From Planctomycetaceae bacterium (GTDB lineage Bacteria; Planctomycetota; Planctomycetia; Pirellulales; Pirellulaceae): a stretch of 45,091 nt of DNA. The stretch is from contig PBOG01000177.1 in the NCBI GenBank assembly GCA_002724245.1, positions 1-45,091 of the forward strand. The letters run 5' to 3'. Under the pieces are notes generated by a model. It did no database searches. It was not told the DNA's origin and was given only the letters and a program-made list of their open reading frames with translations. This document shows, one piece after another, positions 1-9,761 of this stretch (positions within the stretch are counted from its first letter, which is position 1; the number at the start of each line of letters is the position of its first letter). The translations under genes and the position numbers were made by a program.

Positions 1-2457
1 CCAACGCAACACCGACTGCGGTGCCATCAGAAAACTCGGCTTGGATGAAAACGACTGCGGTAATTCAACCGTCATGGCGTGTCGCCACTGGGGGTGTATT
101 TCCTGACCAATGTAGAGCTTTGAGCTGGTCATCTCAGTGCGATAACGAGAAAAATCGTGATGGTCGTGGCCCACCCGCCCTGTACGTGCAGCGGGAATAA
201 AGCGACGCATCATCTTCGTCCAGTCGATGAAGTACTGACTCCACACTCGCGACCGCATGAAGTAGCGAAAATCCACCCACCGGGGCAACTGATCCCGCTC
301 CACCGCGTCGGTCAACAAAATGCCGCGCACCTGTTGCCACGTCGTGAAGTCCGTATTCCATTCGGCGTTCAATGCGGTCAGGTTATTGCCATACTGTTCA
401 CGACACCACTCTTGAAAGACTCTTGTCGTCGTCGCTCCGAAACCGGAATTCTCGCGACCCCGGAACTCGCCGGACAAATAATTCTCTCCGGTTAACGTGT
501 AAAAAGGAGAGCCAAAGCGAGCCGCCTGTCTGTACTGGTCGATACGCGCGTTGATAAACTCCGCACCGAAATAGCGCATCCGATACGGAAACTCCCGGGG
601 ATCGATCTTTTCGCCCGTTTCCGCAACACGGCGTAGCATGCGACTCAACTCGGCGAGGTCCAGATCAGGTTGCTCTTGATGCGGATCGCGGTCACGATCT
701 TCGGGGCCGAGTATTTCGCCGTGGTGCTCAGCATACGCAATACTTCGCAGATGGCTTCGGGCGTTATGGGCAAACTGCTGCTGTTGGTTGTAAATCAGGT
801 ATGTGTATGTCGAGTTGATTCCGTACGCGCGCATCAGACGTCCGTAGAGATCGCCTTTCCAGTGGCCCCGACCGGGAGTCGGTGAGAAAATCAACATGAA
901 CATGTAATCGTCAAAGACGCGATTCGGTATCGGTGCGACTACAGACTGTTCATCCACCACTCCGCGCTCGTCGGTGACGCGACACACGATGTCCCAGATT
1001 TCCGACAGCGGAGTTTCAGCGAGAATCGAAAACCTGCCGCCGGTCGCGTCACCCACCACGGGAGCCACCGCCACAACACGTTCCCACGTATCTACGGCAA
1101 CCACCCTCACGGTTTCTTGCGCAGTCAAGGCACGCCTCAGGCGTACCGTCCCGGAGATTTGTTGTCCCGGCTTGTACCACGCGCGATCGAGCGCAATCGT
1201 TTCCACTCGTTGCGCAGCCTCAACACGAAAGCTCGTCGACCTGAAATCGACAACCGCGTCCTCTTTTCCTAGCAACCTGATGTCAACCAGATAATCACCT
1301 CGTGACAGAGCACCCACCGCGAACGACATCATGCTGGCAACCGGCCGCCTGACACGACTGACCCGCAGCCCACTGCGAGTTCGCAACGTCTGCTCAACCC
1401 AGCTGACCTGGTCCATGCCCGCCGAGATTTCGACGCGAACATTTACCGGTGCCTTACGTGCTACGACTTGCTTTGCAATCTGATTGTGCCAACACCGTCG
1501 CTGGACCTCAGGATCAACCGGCACGTGCGGCTCTGCAACCTGTCCGGATAGAGAAACCGTCCATTTCGGCGAGGGCTGACGGTCGGCAGCCCACAGCATG
1601 CACCGAGTCAGGATGGCAAAAGCAAAATCGTAACCCACCGCGTCGTAATCACCCGAAGGGTGATTCCAGTACGGCGTTAGTGAGTTACTGTGCCGTCGAG
1701 CAGTTTCCTCGTCAAAATAGTCAAGCGCTACAATACGGCCTGCGCCGTGGCTGGACGTGCCCAGGCACATGGCTGCCTGGGCGTACTCATGACGAGGCAC
1801 CCCCACGAGTTCTTGAAACTGACCGGGAGACTGGAGCACCTGAATTGGCAGGACGTCAAACGGCGTCGACTGCCGAATCGAGTCGGCGAGTACGCCACCA
1901 TAACCCGACTCAAAGAGTCGGGAAAACATGACGTCGGGCGACTCCGCTACAAAGGTACGGTTTTGGTACCCCTCCTTCAAACGGTGCGGAGAGAGTGACA
2001 CGAGGCCCGTGCCGCGGGCGACGTGTTCCAGGATACGGCTCCGCACAGATGGTGGAATCACGACCCAGGAGACTTTGCCGATGACAATGACATCGTACTG
2101 ACGCGACAGGCTCAGCCGCTGCTCGACAATTCGCTCGAGTACCTGTCTTGCTTCGACTCCGACCAAGGGTGTGGTGGTATCGCCCTCCGCGTACCCATTC
2201 TCCCACGCCGTATGGCCGGCGTTCATGATCACACTGTAATCGAGCTGCAATCGCTGGGCGATCTCGACCACTTCACGGGCATCACCGTAGGGCAAAATAA
2301 AGAGCGCCTTGATCGGCCCACCCGCCAGCGGCCGCGCCCACTTCACGTGCGGAGTCTCCAACGTCCCTGGCAATTGATCGTACGGCTGATTCGGATCACC
2401 GTAGGGTGGCGTCGCAATTCCGATTGCTGACACCAACCGCAGCCACACCGATAACAT
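1..2457 (-). CDS. Large secreted GH42-like (beta-galactosidase-like) protein, C-terminus cut by window edge
   Basis: The minus frame is open from a TAG at 2521-2523 to the window edge, giving at least 819 codons with no stop; the C-terminus lies outside. Residues about 47-330 look like a ThuA/glutamine-amidotransferase-type alpha/beta fold (segments ALFILPYGDA and YDVIVIGK). About 350-530 is beta-rich and macroglobulin/Ig-like. From about 540 a TIM-barrel-like part resembles GH42: FQEWCREQYG and LNAEWNTDFTTW match the family's 'YG..LN.AW' region. The start is uncertain. ATG 2457 gives a hydrophobic leader with no good ribosome site; TTG at 2484 or 2487 would add a KSICR n-region before the hydrophobic stretch and make a better signal peptide. 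A role in degrading an extracellular polysaccharide is inference; catalytic residues were not assigned. Confidence 0.72.
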   Translation of the reverse strand, partial: MLSVWLRLVSAIGIATPPYGDPNQPYDQLPGTLETPHVKWARPLAGGPIKALFILPYGDAREVVEIAQRLQLDYSVIMNAGHTAWENGYAEGDTTTPLVGVEARQVLERIVEQRLSLSRQYDVIVIGKVSWVVIPPSVRSRILEHVARGTGLVSLSPHRLKEGYQNRTFVAESPDVMFSRLFESGYGGVLADSIRQSTPFDVLPIQVLQSPGQFQELVGVPRHEYAQAAMCLGTSSHGAGRIVALDYFDEETARRHSNSLTPYWNHPSGDYDAVGYDFAFAILTRCMLWAADRQPSPKWTVSLSGQVAEPHVPVDPEVQRRCWHNQIAKQVVARKAPVNVRVEISAGMDQVSWVEQTLRTRSGLRVSRVRRPVASMMSFAVGALSRGDYLVDIRLLGKEDAVVDFRSTSFRVEAAQRVETIALDRAWYKPGQQISGTVRLRRALTAQETVRVVAVDTWERVVAVAPVVGDATGGRFSILAETPLSEIWDIVCRVTDERGVVDEQSVVAPIPNRVFDDYMFMLIFSPTPGRGHWKGDLYGRLMRAYGINSTYTYLIYNQQQQFAHNARSHLRSIAYAEHHGEILGPEDRDRDPHQEQPDLDLAELSRMLRRVAETGEKIDPREFPYRMRYFGAEFINARIDQYRQAARFGSPFYTLTGENYLSGEFRGRENSGFGATTTRVFQEWCREQYGNNLTALNAEWNTDFTTWQQVRGILLTDAVERDQLPRWVDFRYFMRSRVWSQYFIDWTKMMRRFIPAARTGRVGHDHHDFSRYRTEMTSSKLYIGQEIHPQWRHAMTVELPQSFSSKPSFLMAPQSVLRW

Positions 2458-2774
2458 GATGAATGCACGGCAAATCGACTTCAACAACTGACCATTCCCA
2501 CTGGAGGTATACGGCGACCGCTACAACACAATCGAAGCTAGTATAACGCTCCGTCCGCTCGCCTTCCCGTGACTGGTCCCAAACCTCGCTAAAACGTCCA
2601 TGGCAACAACCGTACAGGTGCCACGCCCTGGAAGTCCGCAGACAATAAGGAGCTAGAGCACGGACACCATTTCTCGGAGAAGCCTCACGCAGGACGTTGC
2701 TACCGATGCCTGGTGACGCACCCCGCAGCTACACACAACAGCTGATTCCCGTCCCTTGCAAACACCTGCGGTCA
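2458..2774. other. Intergenic stretch upstream of the GH42-like gene
   Basis: About 317 bases lie between the start of the GH42-like gene and the stop of the CotH-like gene. On the minus strand a TATACT box occurs at 2545-2540, about 80 bases before ATG 2457, but no -35 element at suitable spacing is visible. No terminator with a T-tract, repeat or RNA gene is seen. Confidence 0.4.
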
Positions 2775-4121
2775 TTACGATGTGCGCCCAAGCGTCTCAA
2801 TATTTGCATCCATCCATTCACCCCGCTTTCGCAACCACTCTTTCAAACGGGAGACTGCTTCGTCATAGCTCCCGGCGTAGGGTCGCGGATTCGGCCAGAC
2901 ATACTTATTCCAGAGTGGCCACCGCTGGAAGTTTCGTCGCTGCGCTTGCTGCAGCCGGCCCGCTGTCTTGTCAATTGTCTCGATTAACGCTTTCGTATGC
3001 AGGACGGTTTTGCGCAACGCACGCCAGCGGGCGACAAGCTGTTGGCAAAACTTTGGATCTTCCAGCAAACGGTCCCACCAGAAGGGGACCGAAAACGCAA
3101 AACGGGTATCGCGATCCTTTAGAATCCATTCCTTCTCATGCCAGACCCCCCCGTAGCTGGCATTACCACTGCTCAAATTGAAGTCCCACATCGGACCCAT
3201 GTGAATCTTTCCATCTCTGGCCTTATGAAAATAGGTACTGAGAATGTAAGCATCGACGTTCTTGAGAAACTCATTCAGTAGAATGCTATCAATCCACGAG
3301 CCCGTATCGAGATAACGCCGGTAGCCACTTTCAGGGTGTCGAAACTGGGAACCTGCCAGGGCACGTTCCAGACGATCGAAATCCGCCACAATCCAGTCGC
3401 GACGCGACGCGTCCAGCCGACTGCCACGCGGATAGACATGCCCCACCAGCGTGCCCATTGAGGAGGTAAAATAGGTCGTCCGCTCGCGTACGCGATCGAT
3501 CTTCAGAACGTACCCTCCCGCAACCTTTCCCTTCCGGTTGCGTAAGCGCTGCACATCGACGCGTTGACTGCCCCGTTTCACCCGTTCGGTCAGCAGGTAC
3601 ACTCCGACGTATTGCGATTCCAGGGAACGGGTCTTGGAGGACCGTAGAAAGACCTCCACGAACCGAGTTCGCGGGGCATAATGCCCGAGCTGGTTACTGA
3701 GGCGGTAGGCCAGAAAGTTCCTCATTAACGTCTTATCCGACTGCGGACCATACAAGATCCAGTCTGACTCTTTGGGCAGCCCCAGGAGACGCACGTCTGG
3801 ATCCTTCCCCCGGCTGTCACGCGTTTCCACTCCGTATGTCTTTTTCTCGTAAAATTGCGAGGAGGCACCACGCACCTCGATCCCGATAGGCAAGCGTGTT
3901 GTCACCCGATCCTGGAGTCCGTTTGTCTCGCCCGCCCCATGGTCAATAATCGATAACGTGGCTGCTATCTTCGGCTCATCTGGAATCTCCTGACCGCTGG
4001 TATCGATCACGACTAGTGGCAGTTGAGATCGCCCCTCGAACCGATAGGGATCGCCTCCGCGCACGCTAGTGGCGGGATAAACCATCACCAGGAGAAAGGC
4101 TACTTGCCAACGTCCATTCAT
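2775..4121 (-). CDS. Secreted CotH-like kinase-fold protein
   Basis: 448 residues starting with a signal peptide (hydrophobic AFLLVMVYPATSV core after NGRWQ). Family features of CotH proteins are seen: GIEVRGASSQFYEKKTYGVE near the N-terminus, then LLGLPKESDWILYGPQ, the LMRNFLAYRLSNQLG segment, FVEVFL and YVGVYLLTERVKR, and the metal-site-like MWDFNLSSGN near the C-terminal third. Known CotH proteins are secreted or spore-coat protein kinases of atypical fold; here the substrate is unknown. ATG 4121 is preferred over the upstream GTG at 4139 because its ATG overlaps the TGA of the HEAT gene (shared bases 4118-4121) and has GGGAG 8 bases ahead. That overlap implies translational coupling with the HEAT gene. 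Confidence 0.85.
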   Translation of the reverse strand: MNGRWQVAFLLVMVYPATSVRGGDPYRFEGRSQLPLVVIDTSGQEIPDEPKIAATLSIIDHGAGETNGLQDRVTTRLPIGIEVRGASSQFYEKKTYGVETRDSRGKDPDVRLLGLPKESDWILYGPQSDKTLMRNFLAYRLSNQLGHYAPRTRFVEVFLRSSKTRSLESQYVGVYLLTERVKRGSQRVDVQRLRNRKGKVAGGYVLKIDRVRERTTYFTSSMGTLVGHVYPRGSRLDASRRDWIVADFDRLERALAGSQFRHPESGYRRYLDTGSWIDSILLNEFLKNVDAYILSTYFHKARDGKIHMGPMWDFNLSSGNASYGGVWHEKEWILKDRDTRFAFSVPFWWDRLLEDPKFCQQLVARWRALRKTVLHTKALIETIDKTAGRLQQAQRRNFQRWPLWNKYVWPNPRPYAGSYDEAVSRLKEWLRKRGEWMDANIETLGRTS

Positions 4122-5671
4122 CGTGTTCTCCCACAGCACTTGCCGTTCTGATTTACCTGCTGTAGTGCATGCAGGGCCGGTTCTGTACCAATCGCCGCTA
4201 ACCCGTAACGGGCAATGCGCCGCACCGCATACGACTCATCCTGCAGGGCATCTGCCAGGAGCGACAATGCCGGCTCCCCGATTTTCCCCAACGCCGTGGC
4301 AGCAAACAGGCGCACCCCATCCTGCTGACTCGTCAGCAATTGTTTTAGTGTGGGAATAGCGACCGGCCCCATTGCAGCCAAGGCTTCGACCGCCTGCCCA
4401 GCAGCCCGTCCGTCTCCACCCAGCACCACCCCACGCAGCGGCCCCAGAGCCGCTGCACCACGCTGGGCAACGATCATCGGAACCGGCGAAAACCCCAGAT
4501 CCATCTTCAACGCTTGAATCAAAGGACCTATTTCGGGTTCCCGGGCAAGAATTTGCAACAGATAGACGCGTGAAGCAACGAAACTCACGTCACGATTAGG
4601 GGCCTGCATCGCAGCCTGCAAAACCGGACGGACCACTCCTGCGTGCACCGCATTCCGCTGTATCAATGCGGAGGCCGCCATCACGCGCACACGACTGCTC
4701 TTGTGCGACAAGAGTTCCAGGAGCTTCGACTCCTGGCTGGCACCCGTAGCCAGCAATGCCATCGCGGGATCAACTCCCAGCCGGCCCAGTTGGCCAAACC
4801 AGTACGCGGTTGGCTCTGGCTGCAAACGTTCAAAGTTATCCACCAGGTCGCCCGCGAGCGGCGCGGCCTGCGGCCCCATCTGACCGATCGCCCAGACGGC
4901 CTGCACCCGTTCCTGGGGAACCGAGCTCTGCAGGCCCCGCTTGATCGCCACCAATGCGTCCTCGGACGCGGAGGGCACGACACGTTGCAGTGCGAACGCC
5001 GCGCAGATCGCTGCCACTCCACCCGAACCGAGGAATGTTCTCAGCTCATTTTCGGCATCAGGCTGCGCCACTGCAGCCAGCGCAAGCGTCGCGTTCGCTC
5101 GAACTGCAAAGTCATCGCCGCGCAAACGCTCCATGAGCGCCATTGTCGCCCCCTGCGCCGGCTCGCCGATCAGCTCTAACGCCATCCCGGCATCCGCGGC
5201 AACTTCCGGTGGCTGCTGCAACGCCTCCACCAGCACCCGTAACACGTCGCCAGTGTTCTGCGCATCGGCATTGATCAGCGCGTACGCGCACCACACCCGC
5301 ACCAGCCCATTCCTGTCGTGGACCGACTGCTGCAACAAGGGAGCAATTTCTGTCGCCAGGCCACTCAACGTGGCGCCAATCTGCTGCCGCAACGCCGAAA
5401 ACTGGGGACCTGAACCGGTGATCGCATCGATCCGTTCGCACTTAAGGGCTTCAATCAAGGCGGGGCCTGCCGGCTGTCCCTGGGCCCCCAGCATCCCTGT
5501 TTTCGCGACCGCCTGTAACCGCAATTCAAAACTGGGCCCCAACAGCTGTTGTGCCAGGAGAGGCAATGATTCTTGTGCGTGCAAGGGTTGGCAGACAAGC
5601 CAACCCAAAGCCATCAGCAAGGCCAGTAAACCTTGCGGGAACCATCCAGCTCTGCACATTGAAGCCACCAT
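4118..5671 (-). CDS. Secreted HEAT-repeat protein
   Basis: 517 residues. ATG 5671 is chosen because it gives a clean signal peptide (VASMCRAGWFPQ, then LLALLMALGWLVCQPLHAQ with an AQ-type cleavage site) and follows AAGGG at a workable distance; an in-frame open region extends to 5779 but only adds translated minisatellite. The mature protein is almost entirely alpha-helical HEAT/PBS-type repeats: units of 30-35 residues such as LRGDDFAVRANATLALAAVA, LSHKSSRVRVMAASALI and TSQQDGVRLFAATALGKIG, with spaced Ala, Arg and Val. Such repeats serve as protein-binding scaffolds. Its stop overlaps the CotH-like start by 4 bases, so the two are likely made together. A specific function cannot be given. 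Confidence 0.85.
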   Translation of the reverse strand: MVASMCRAGWFPQGLLALLMALGWLVCQPLHAQESLPLLAQQLLGPSFELRLQAVAKTGMLGAQGQPAGPALIEALKCERIDAITGSGPQFSALRQQIGATLSGLATEIAPLLQQSVHDRNGLVRVWCAYALINADAQNTGDVLRVLVEALQQPPEVAADAGMALELIGEPAQGATMALMERLRGDDFAVRANATLALAAVAQPDAENELRTFLGSGGVAAICAAFALQRVVPSASEDALVAIKRGLQSSVPQERVQAVWAIGQMGPQAAPLAGDLVDNFERLQPEPTAYWFGQLGRLGVDPAMALLATGASQESKLLELLSHKSSRVRVMAASALIQRNAVHAGVVRPVLQAAMQAPNRDVSFVASRVYLLQILAREPEIGPLIQALKMDLGFSPVPMIVAQRGAAALGPLRGVVLGGDGRAAGQAVEALAAMGPVAIPTLKQLLTSQQDGVRLFAATALGKIGEPALSLLADALQDESYAVRRIARYGLAAIGTEPALHALQQVNQNGKCCGRTR

Positions 5672-5738
5672 CTCGAACCCTTTTCCAACCTGCCTGGGGA
5701 ACCAGAATGCATCATAGGTTGTCTGTCTTTCCCGCACC

Positions 5739-5836
5739 ATATTCCCAGTGCATATTCCCAGTGCATATTCCCAGTGCATATTCCCAGTGCATTTCCCAGT
5801 GCATTTCCCAGTGCATTTCCCAGGGCATTCCCAGTG
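5739..5836. repeat. 12/13-bp tandem minisatellite upstream of the HEAT-CotH operon
   Basis: Four copies of a 13-base unit ATATTCCCAGTGC (5739-5790) are followed by three copies of a 12-base variant ATTTCCCAGTGC (5791-5826, the last ending in GGGC) and a partial unit (5827-5836). It lies 68 bases upstream of ATG 5671 in a 429-base gene-free stretch (5672-6100) between divergent genes; nothing else is recognisable in that stretch. Copy-number change could alter promoter spacing or the 5' untranslated region. No spacers separate the units, so it is not a CRISPR array. Confidence 0.95.
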
Positions 5837-6100
5837 ATCAACCTACTTCTCCGTGCCACCGCTGACGCCACTTCCCAAAGCTCACAGCAAACAGTGACTG
5901 AAGCAGCCCTGATAATGTGCACCCCTCTCGCTAAAGCACCCGTATTGCCAGTATGACGAGGCGTCAGGGCGGCCAGTACCGACTGGAACTGCGGCCGTGG
6001 GTGTATGTTGTTCGGCTCCAGTCCACTACGCTGTGTGGAGCCGCAAATGTTACGGCAGCATCCTCCCGACACGTGCCTTCTGCCTGCAAGAGCCCAACCC

Positions 6101-7270
6101 ATGGATCTGGACCCCTACCTGACCGCGATGCAAGCGACCGCCTTGACCGTAGCCGGAATGTGCCACGCACTACTGGGAAGTATCAAAGTGCCGCTGGCGC
6201 GACACCTGCAAATCGATGAAGGTAAAGTCGGTGGACTGGTAAGTGTCTTCGGCTTTACCTTGATCCCGATGGCCTTCGCCGCCGGCATCCTGGCAGACTC
6301 CCAAGGGAAACAATTCGTCATCGTAGCGGGTTGCGGGTTGACCATCGCCAGTGTGCTGGTGCTGGCGAGCGTACGCAACTATGCCATGGCACTGATTTCC
6401 GTGCTGCTACTGGGCACCGGCTGGTCGGCGCTGGTCAACGTCCTCAACGCATTGCAGGGCGCTGCGTTTCTGCCTCTCCGCGAAGGCGCGCCGCTCTCCT
6501 TCGCCATGAACCTCGGTGACTTTATTTTCGGAATGGGCGCTTTCGCCATGCCGATCGTCGTCGCCTGGTCCCTGACCCGATTCCAACTCAAAGGCACCTT
6601 CGTCGCATTCGCTATCCTGATAGCAGCCCCACTCCTCTTGACACTTGGCGTTGACTGGACACCTCACCTTCCCACAGAGGCCGCCGCGACCGTCGAAAAT
6701 CCCTTCGCCGTCCTGCTTGGTGATCGTGTGGTGCTCCTGTGCTGTATCGCCTTTTTCTTCCACGTTCCGGTGGAGGCCAGCATTGCCACCTGGGCCACGA
6801 CGTTGATGACCGACCGCGGCGTTTCCGAAAAAACCACGTCGACGATGCTCTCCGCGTTCTGGCTGACATTTACCGTGTCACGCCTGGTCGCCGCATTGCT
6901 CATGACCCAACAGCTGGAACACCTGGTGCTCATTCTGCTGGCGGTGCTGATGCCCGCGATCACCAGCGGGTTGATCTTCAGTCGCCAAGGCACGCTGACT
7001 TGCAATCTGCTCCTGGTCGCAGGCGCCGTGATGGGGCCGATCTTCCCGATCCTCATCGCGCTCATGCTGAACCACGTGAATCAAACGAACGAGGCACTCG
7101 GGGGCCGGGCAATCGGACTGTTCTTCTGCATCGGCGGTATCGGCTGGGCACTGATCCCCTTTATTGTCGGGCAATTGGCAAAAAAGACGGGCGTGCAAAA
7201 GGCGTTCTGTGTCGTGGCCGGCTGCGGTGCTTGCCTCACCATCCTGACCATCCTTCTCAACAACCACTGA
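6101..7270 (+). CDS. Major facilitator superfamily (MFS) transporter
   Basis: 389 residues, about 12 predicted membrane helices in two halves. The loop between helices 2 and 3 carries the partial MFS motif A-like GILADSQGKQ, and helix-rich segments such as LISVLLLGTGWSALVNVL and GAVMGPIFPILIALML fit the sugar-transporter (FucP-like) branch of MFS. ATG 6101 (MDLDPYLT) is preferred over upstream ATGs at 6005 and 6047, which would add a poorly conserved, Cys/Pro-rich leader. The GH42-like gene starts 55 bases downstream on the same strand, suggesting the pair takes up and cleaves a glycoside; the substrate is not readable. The protein is integral to the inner membrane. Confidence 0.85.
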   Translation: MDLDPYLTAMQATALTVAGMCHALLGSIKVPLARHLQIDEGKVGGLVSVFGFTLIPMAFAAGILADSQGKQFVIVAGCGLTIASVLVLASVRNYAMALISVLLLGTGWSALVNVLNALQGAAFLPLREGAPLSFAMNLGDFIFGMGAFAMPIVVAWSLTRFQLKGTFVAFAILIAAPLLLTLGVDWTPHLPTEAAATVENPFAVLLGDRVVLLCCIAFFFHVPVEASIATWATTLMTDRGVSEKTTSTMLSAFWLTFTVSRLVAALLMTQQLEHLVLILLAVLMPAITSGLIFSRQGTLTCNLLLVAGAVMGPIFPILIALMLNHVNQTNEALGGRAIGLFFCIGGIGWALIPFIVGQLAKKTGVQKAFCVVAGCGACLTILTILLNNH

Positions 7271-7325
7271 CATGTCGAAGTGGCTGGTCGCAACCACTTC
7301 TGGTGTTCCCGGACTCTGGCAAGCC

Positions 7326-9761
7326 ATGAAATTTCGCTCCGTTTTCCGGATCCTGACGGTGGTCGCTGCTGTGGCGGGTCTACCGGCGTCCCAGCCGGTA
7401 ACCGGGGTGGAACCACTGCGGTCGTGGGTTGTCGATCAGCCGCAATTCGCAGCACTCCTCAGTGACAAGCCTCCCGGCCTGCGCCGTCAGGGGGCTCTGA
7501 TTTGGCAACACCTGCTGGATGTCCCCGTCGGCCGCGCCACCGCCGTCCGCTGGGGTGTTCGCTACGTCAGCGACGAGATGTATCGCATCCATGGCGAACT
7601 TCAGTTCAAGTTGATCGCCAGTGGACCTGCCCGCACAGACGACCTGGCACTGGCCAAGAAATACGACCTGCGTACGGTGCCCGAATGCCCACGTCAACTA
7701 CGACTAGCAAGTGGCGAGGCCCTGCACCTCCTGCATCCGGATTCTCTGCAGCACTACTTCGCAGGAGTCGAGGACTTTCTGCGCCATCCGGAGGCCGGAC
7801 TAATGTGGGGCCTCTTCGCCGGCGATGAAGATGACGATGTCGCGGTGTACCGCGCGGCCATGCTCAAACGCCAACCCGGCGAGCACGACTATATCCATGA
7901 CCTCGACCGACAAGTTCGCGAGGAGTTCGGTGGTGGGAAATGGGGAATACCAGCAGGCATCAAGAACCACGATCCGAATCCCTACAAGTGGATTGCTCTT
8001 TATCGGTACGTCGCAGCGCGGCTGCGCGAACGCCAACGCAAACTGTATCAAATCGTCAAGAGGCAGACGCCACAACTCGTCGTGACCTCGTTTGACTCAC
8101 CAGGCGGCGTCTACCCTACCGAATGGAGCCAACTGGCTCCCTTTGCCGATCTCTTCACTCTCCAAATGGGCTACCCGGGCGGTGCTTCGCGGTGGCGCGC
8201 GACCGCCGGATTCCACAGCAAGGTGGTGAGCGATTTGACGGGTAAAGACTTTTGGCCTTGCACCCACTTTGAACACTATGATTACCCGGATTCGAAACCG
8301 GCGGAAGTGCTGGAAGAAGTCAGTCAGATCTTTCGCAACGGTGGAACTGGCCTTCACCTTTACCTGCCCGACACCCTTAACCTGTCCAAAGTCAAAGGGG
8401 ACCTGCGAACCACCTATTTTAGTTCGCCACGACGCTACCACACGGTGATGAACATCGCACGATTCATCCGCACCATGCCGGAATTGAAGCTGCCGGACTA
8501 CCAGAAAACAGCCATTCTCTACAACGATGACACCATCGCCAGTCGGCCCCACGACAACCCGGATCTCTACGGTCAGGTCACTCAGGCGTGCTACACCTTT
8601 CTGGGCCCCGTCGCGACTTCCTGGTTCCGGTTCATCGACAGCGGACAGATTGCCAAATGGCCAACGCTACGAGATCGGTTCGACATCATTTATCTCCCGG
8701 CTGCCAGATACATGCGCCCAGAAATCACTGCCAAGCTTCATCAATTTGTGAAAGCGGGAGGCAGCCTGATTTGCAGCGACCCCGAGGCTTTCCAAACGGA
8801 TCTCTGGGGCAACGATACGTCGCACTGGCGAACCGCGACATTTGGCGTCACCGTGAAACCCACATCCCGCCCAGTTCACATCCGACCGAGTCCGCGAAAC
8901 CCCGCCGACCGCCTGCCCGTGCACGGCCCTGCGTTCCGCTTCACCCCCCAGAAAGCGGTCGAGGTCCTGGCCACATTCGATGACGGCACACCCGCCATCA
9001 CCTCCCACACACTGGGAATGGGGCGTGCCGTACTTTTTGCTTCCCACCTCTTCTGGCCAACCCATGTCGCAAACCTCAGCTGGCGCCGTTTTTTCCAACG
9101 GTTTGTTACCCGTATGGGGACGCCGGCCGGATTCGACATCTGGAATTTCAAACTGCCCGAAACCCTGATCTGGCACGCACCGCCACAGCACGGCATCTGT
9201 CTCACTAACAATCGGGTCGTCTGGCGTGACGACCGCCCCTGGTTCGAACAGAACCACGACAGTGGTGGCAGCTACCATTACTCTCGTCCACCGGACACGC
9301 CGCGGAACGATTTGCCCAATGATGCAATTCCCTTCGCACAGGGTCGGCTCACGGACCGCCGCAGAGCGATCCATGCGGAGAAAAAGGCGGCCAGATCATA
9401 CGAAGACTACCGGCTTCCGGAGACCCACTGGATCGCCAGCTGGTCGGAGCCGCAACCGGTCACCATCACTTTCGACCTGCAGCAGCGACACGCTCTGACG
9501 GAGGTCAAGATTTGGTACCGCGACTGCCTCGCCGCCCTGGTATGCGAAGGCAGTCCCGATGGCCAGACATGGCACCCACTGGCGGAAGCCAATACCCAGC
9601 ATGGCGCACCAGGTGACGTCTACGACCAGACCATACCACTCAACCCGGACCCGCGAAGTCGTTATTTGCGCATCCGCTTCGCCGGCCGCAAAGCGGGAGA
9701 AATACTGACACTGGCCGAAGTCGAGATCTGGTCAGCGGAATCGGATCGTCAACCAGACTAG
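7326..9761 (+). CDS. Secreted GH42-like protein with C-terminal discoidin-like domain
   Basis: 811 residues from ATG 7326, which gives a signal peptide (KFRSVFRI, then LTVVAAVAGLPAS); the longer reading from 7272 buries this. Residues about 50-390 resemble a TIM barrel (GLFAGDEDD, LVVTSFDSPGG, DLFTLQMGYPGG). About 400-600 looks like the amidotransferase-type domain following GH42 barrels (TAILYNDD, DIIYLPAARYM, VKAGGSLICSDPEAF, GMGRAVLFASHLFW). The C-terminal about 150 residues resemble an F5/8 type C carbohydrate-binding sandwich (WSEPQPVTITFDLQQ, ALTEVKIWYR, RYLRIRFAGR). It follows the MFS gene in the same direction. The glycosidase class is inferred from fold order only; catalytic glutamates were not assigned. 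Confidence 0.7.
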   Translation: MKFRSVFRILTVVAAVAGLPASQPVTGVEPLRSWVVDQPQFAALLSDKPPGLRRQGALIWQHLLDVPVGRATAVRWGVRYVSDEMYRIHGELQFKLIASGPARTDDLALAKKYDLRTVPECPRQLRLASGEALHLLHPDSLQHYFAGVEDFLRHPEAGLMWGLFAGDEDDDVAVYRAAMLKRQPGEHDYIHDLDRQVREEFGGGKWGIPAGIKNHDPNPYKWIALYRYVAARLRERQRKLYQIVKRQTPQLVVTSFDSPGGVYPTEWSQLAPFADLFTLQMGYPGGASRWRATAGFHSKVVSDLTGKDFWPCTHFEHYDYPDSKPAEVLEEVSQIFRNGGTGLHLYLPDTLNLSKVKGDLRTTYFSSPRRYHTVMNIARFIRTMPELKLPDYQKTAILYNDDTIASRPHDNPDLYGQVTQACYTFLGPVATSWFRFIDSGQIAKWPTLRDRFDIIYLPAARYMRPEITAKLHQFVKAGGSLICSDPEAFQTDLWGNDTSHWRTATFGVTVKPTSRPVHIRPSPRNPADRLPVHGPAFRFTPQKAVEVLATFDDGTPAITSHTLGMGRAVLFASHLFWPTHVANLSWRRFFQRFVTRMGTPAGFDIWNFKLPETLIWHAPPQHGICLTNNRVVWRDDRPWFEQNHDSGGSYHYSRPPDTPRNDLPNDAIPFAQGRLTDRRRAIHAEKKAARSYEDYRLPETHWIASWSEPQPVTITFDLQQRHALTEVKIWYRDCLAALVCEGSPDGQTWHPLAEANTQHGAPGDVYDQTIPLNPDPRSRYLRIRFAGRKAGEILTLAEVEIWSAESDRQPD

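Noticed and set aside
4941-5717. 258-codon plus-strand frame
   Set aside because: Antisense shadow of the HEAT-repeat gene; Cys/Ser/Ala-rich with no recognisable pattern.
5739-5836. CRISPR-like regular repeat
   Set aside because: Units are only 12-13 bases and directly abut without spacers; no cas genes nearby.
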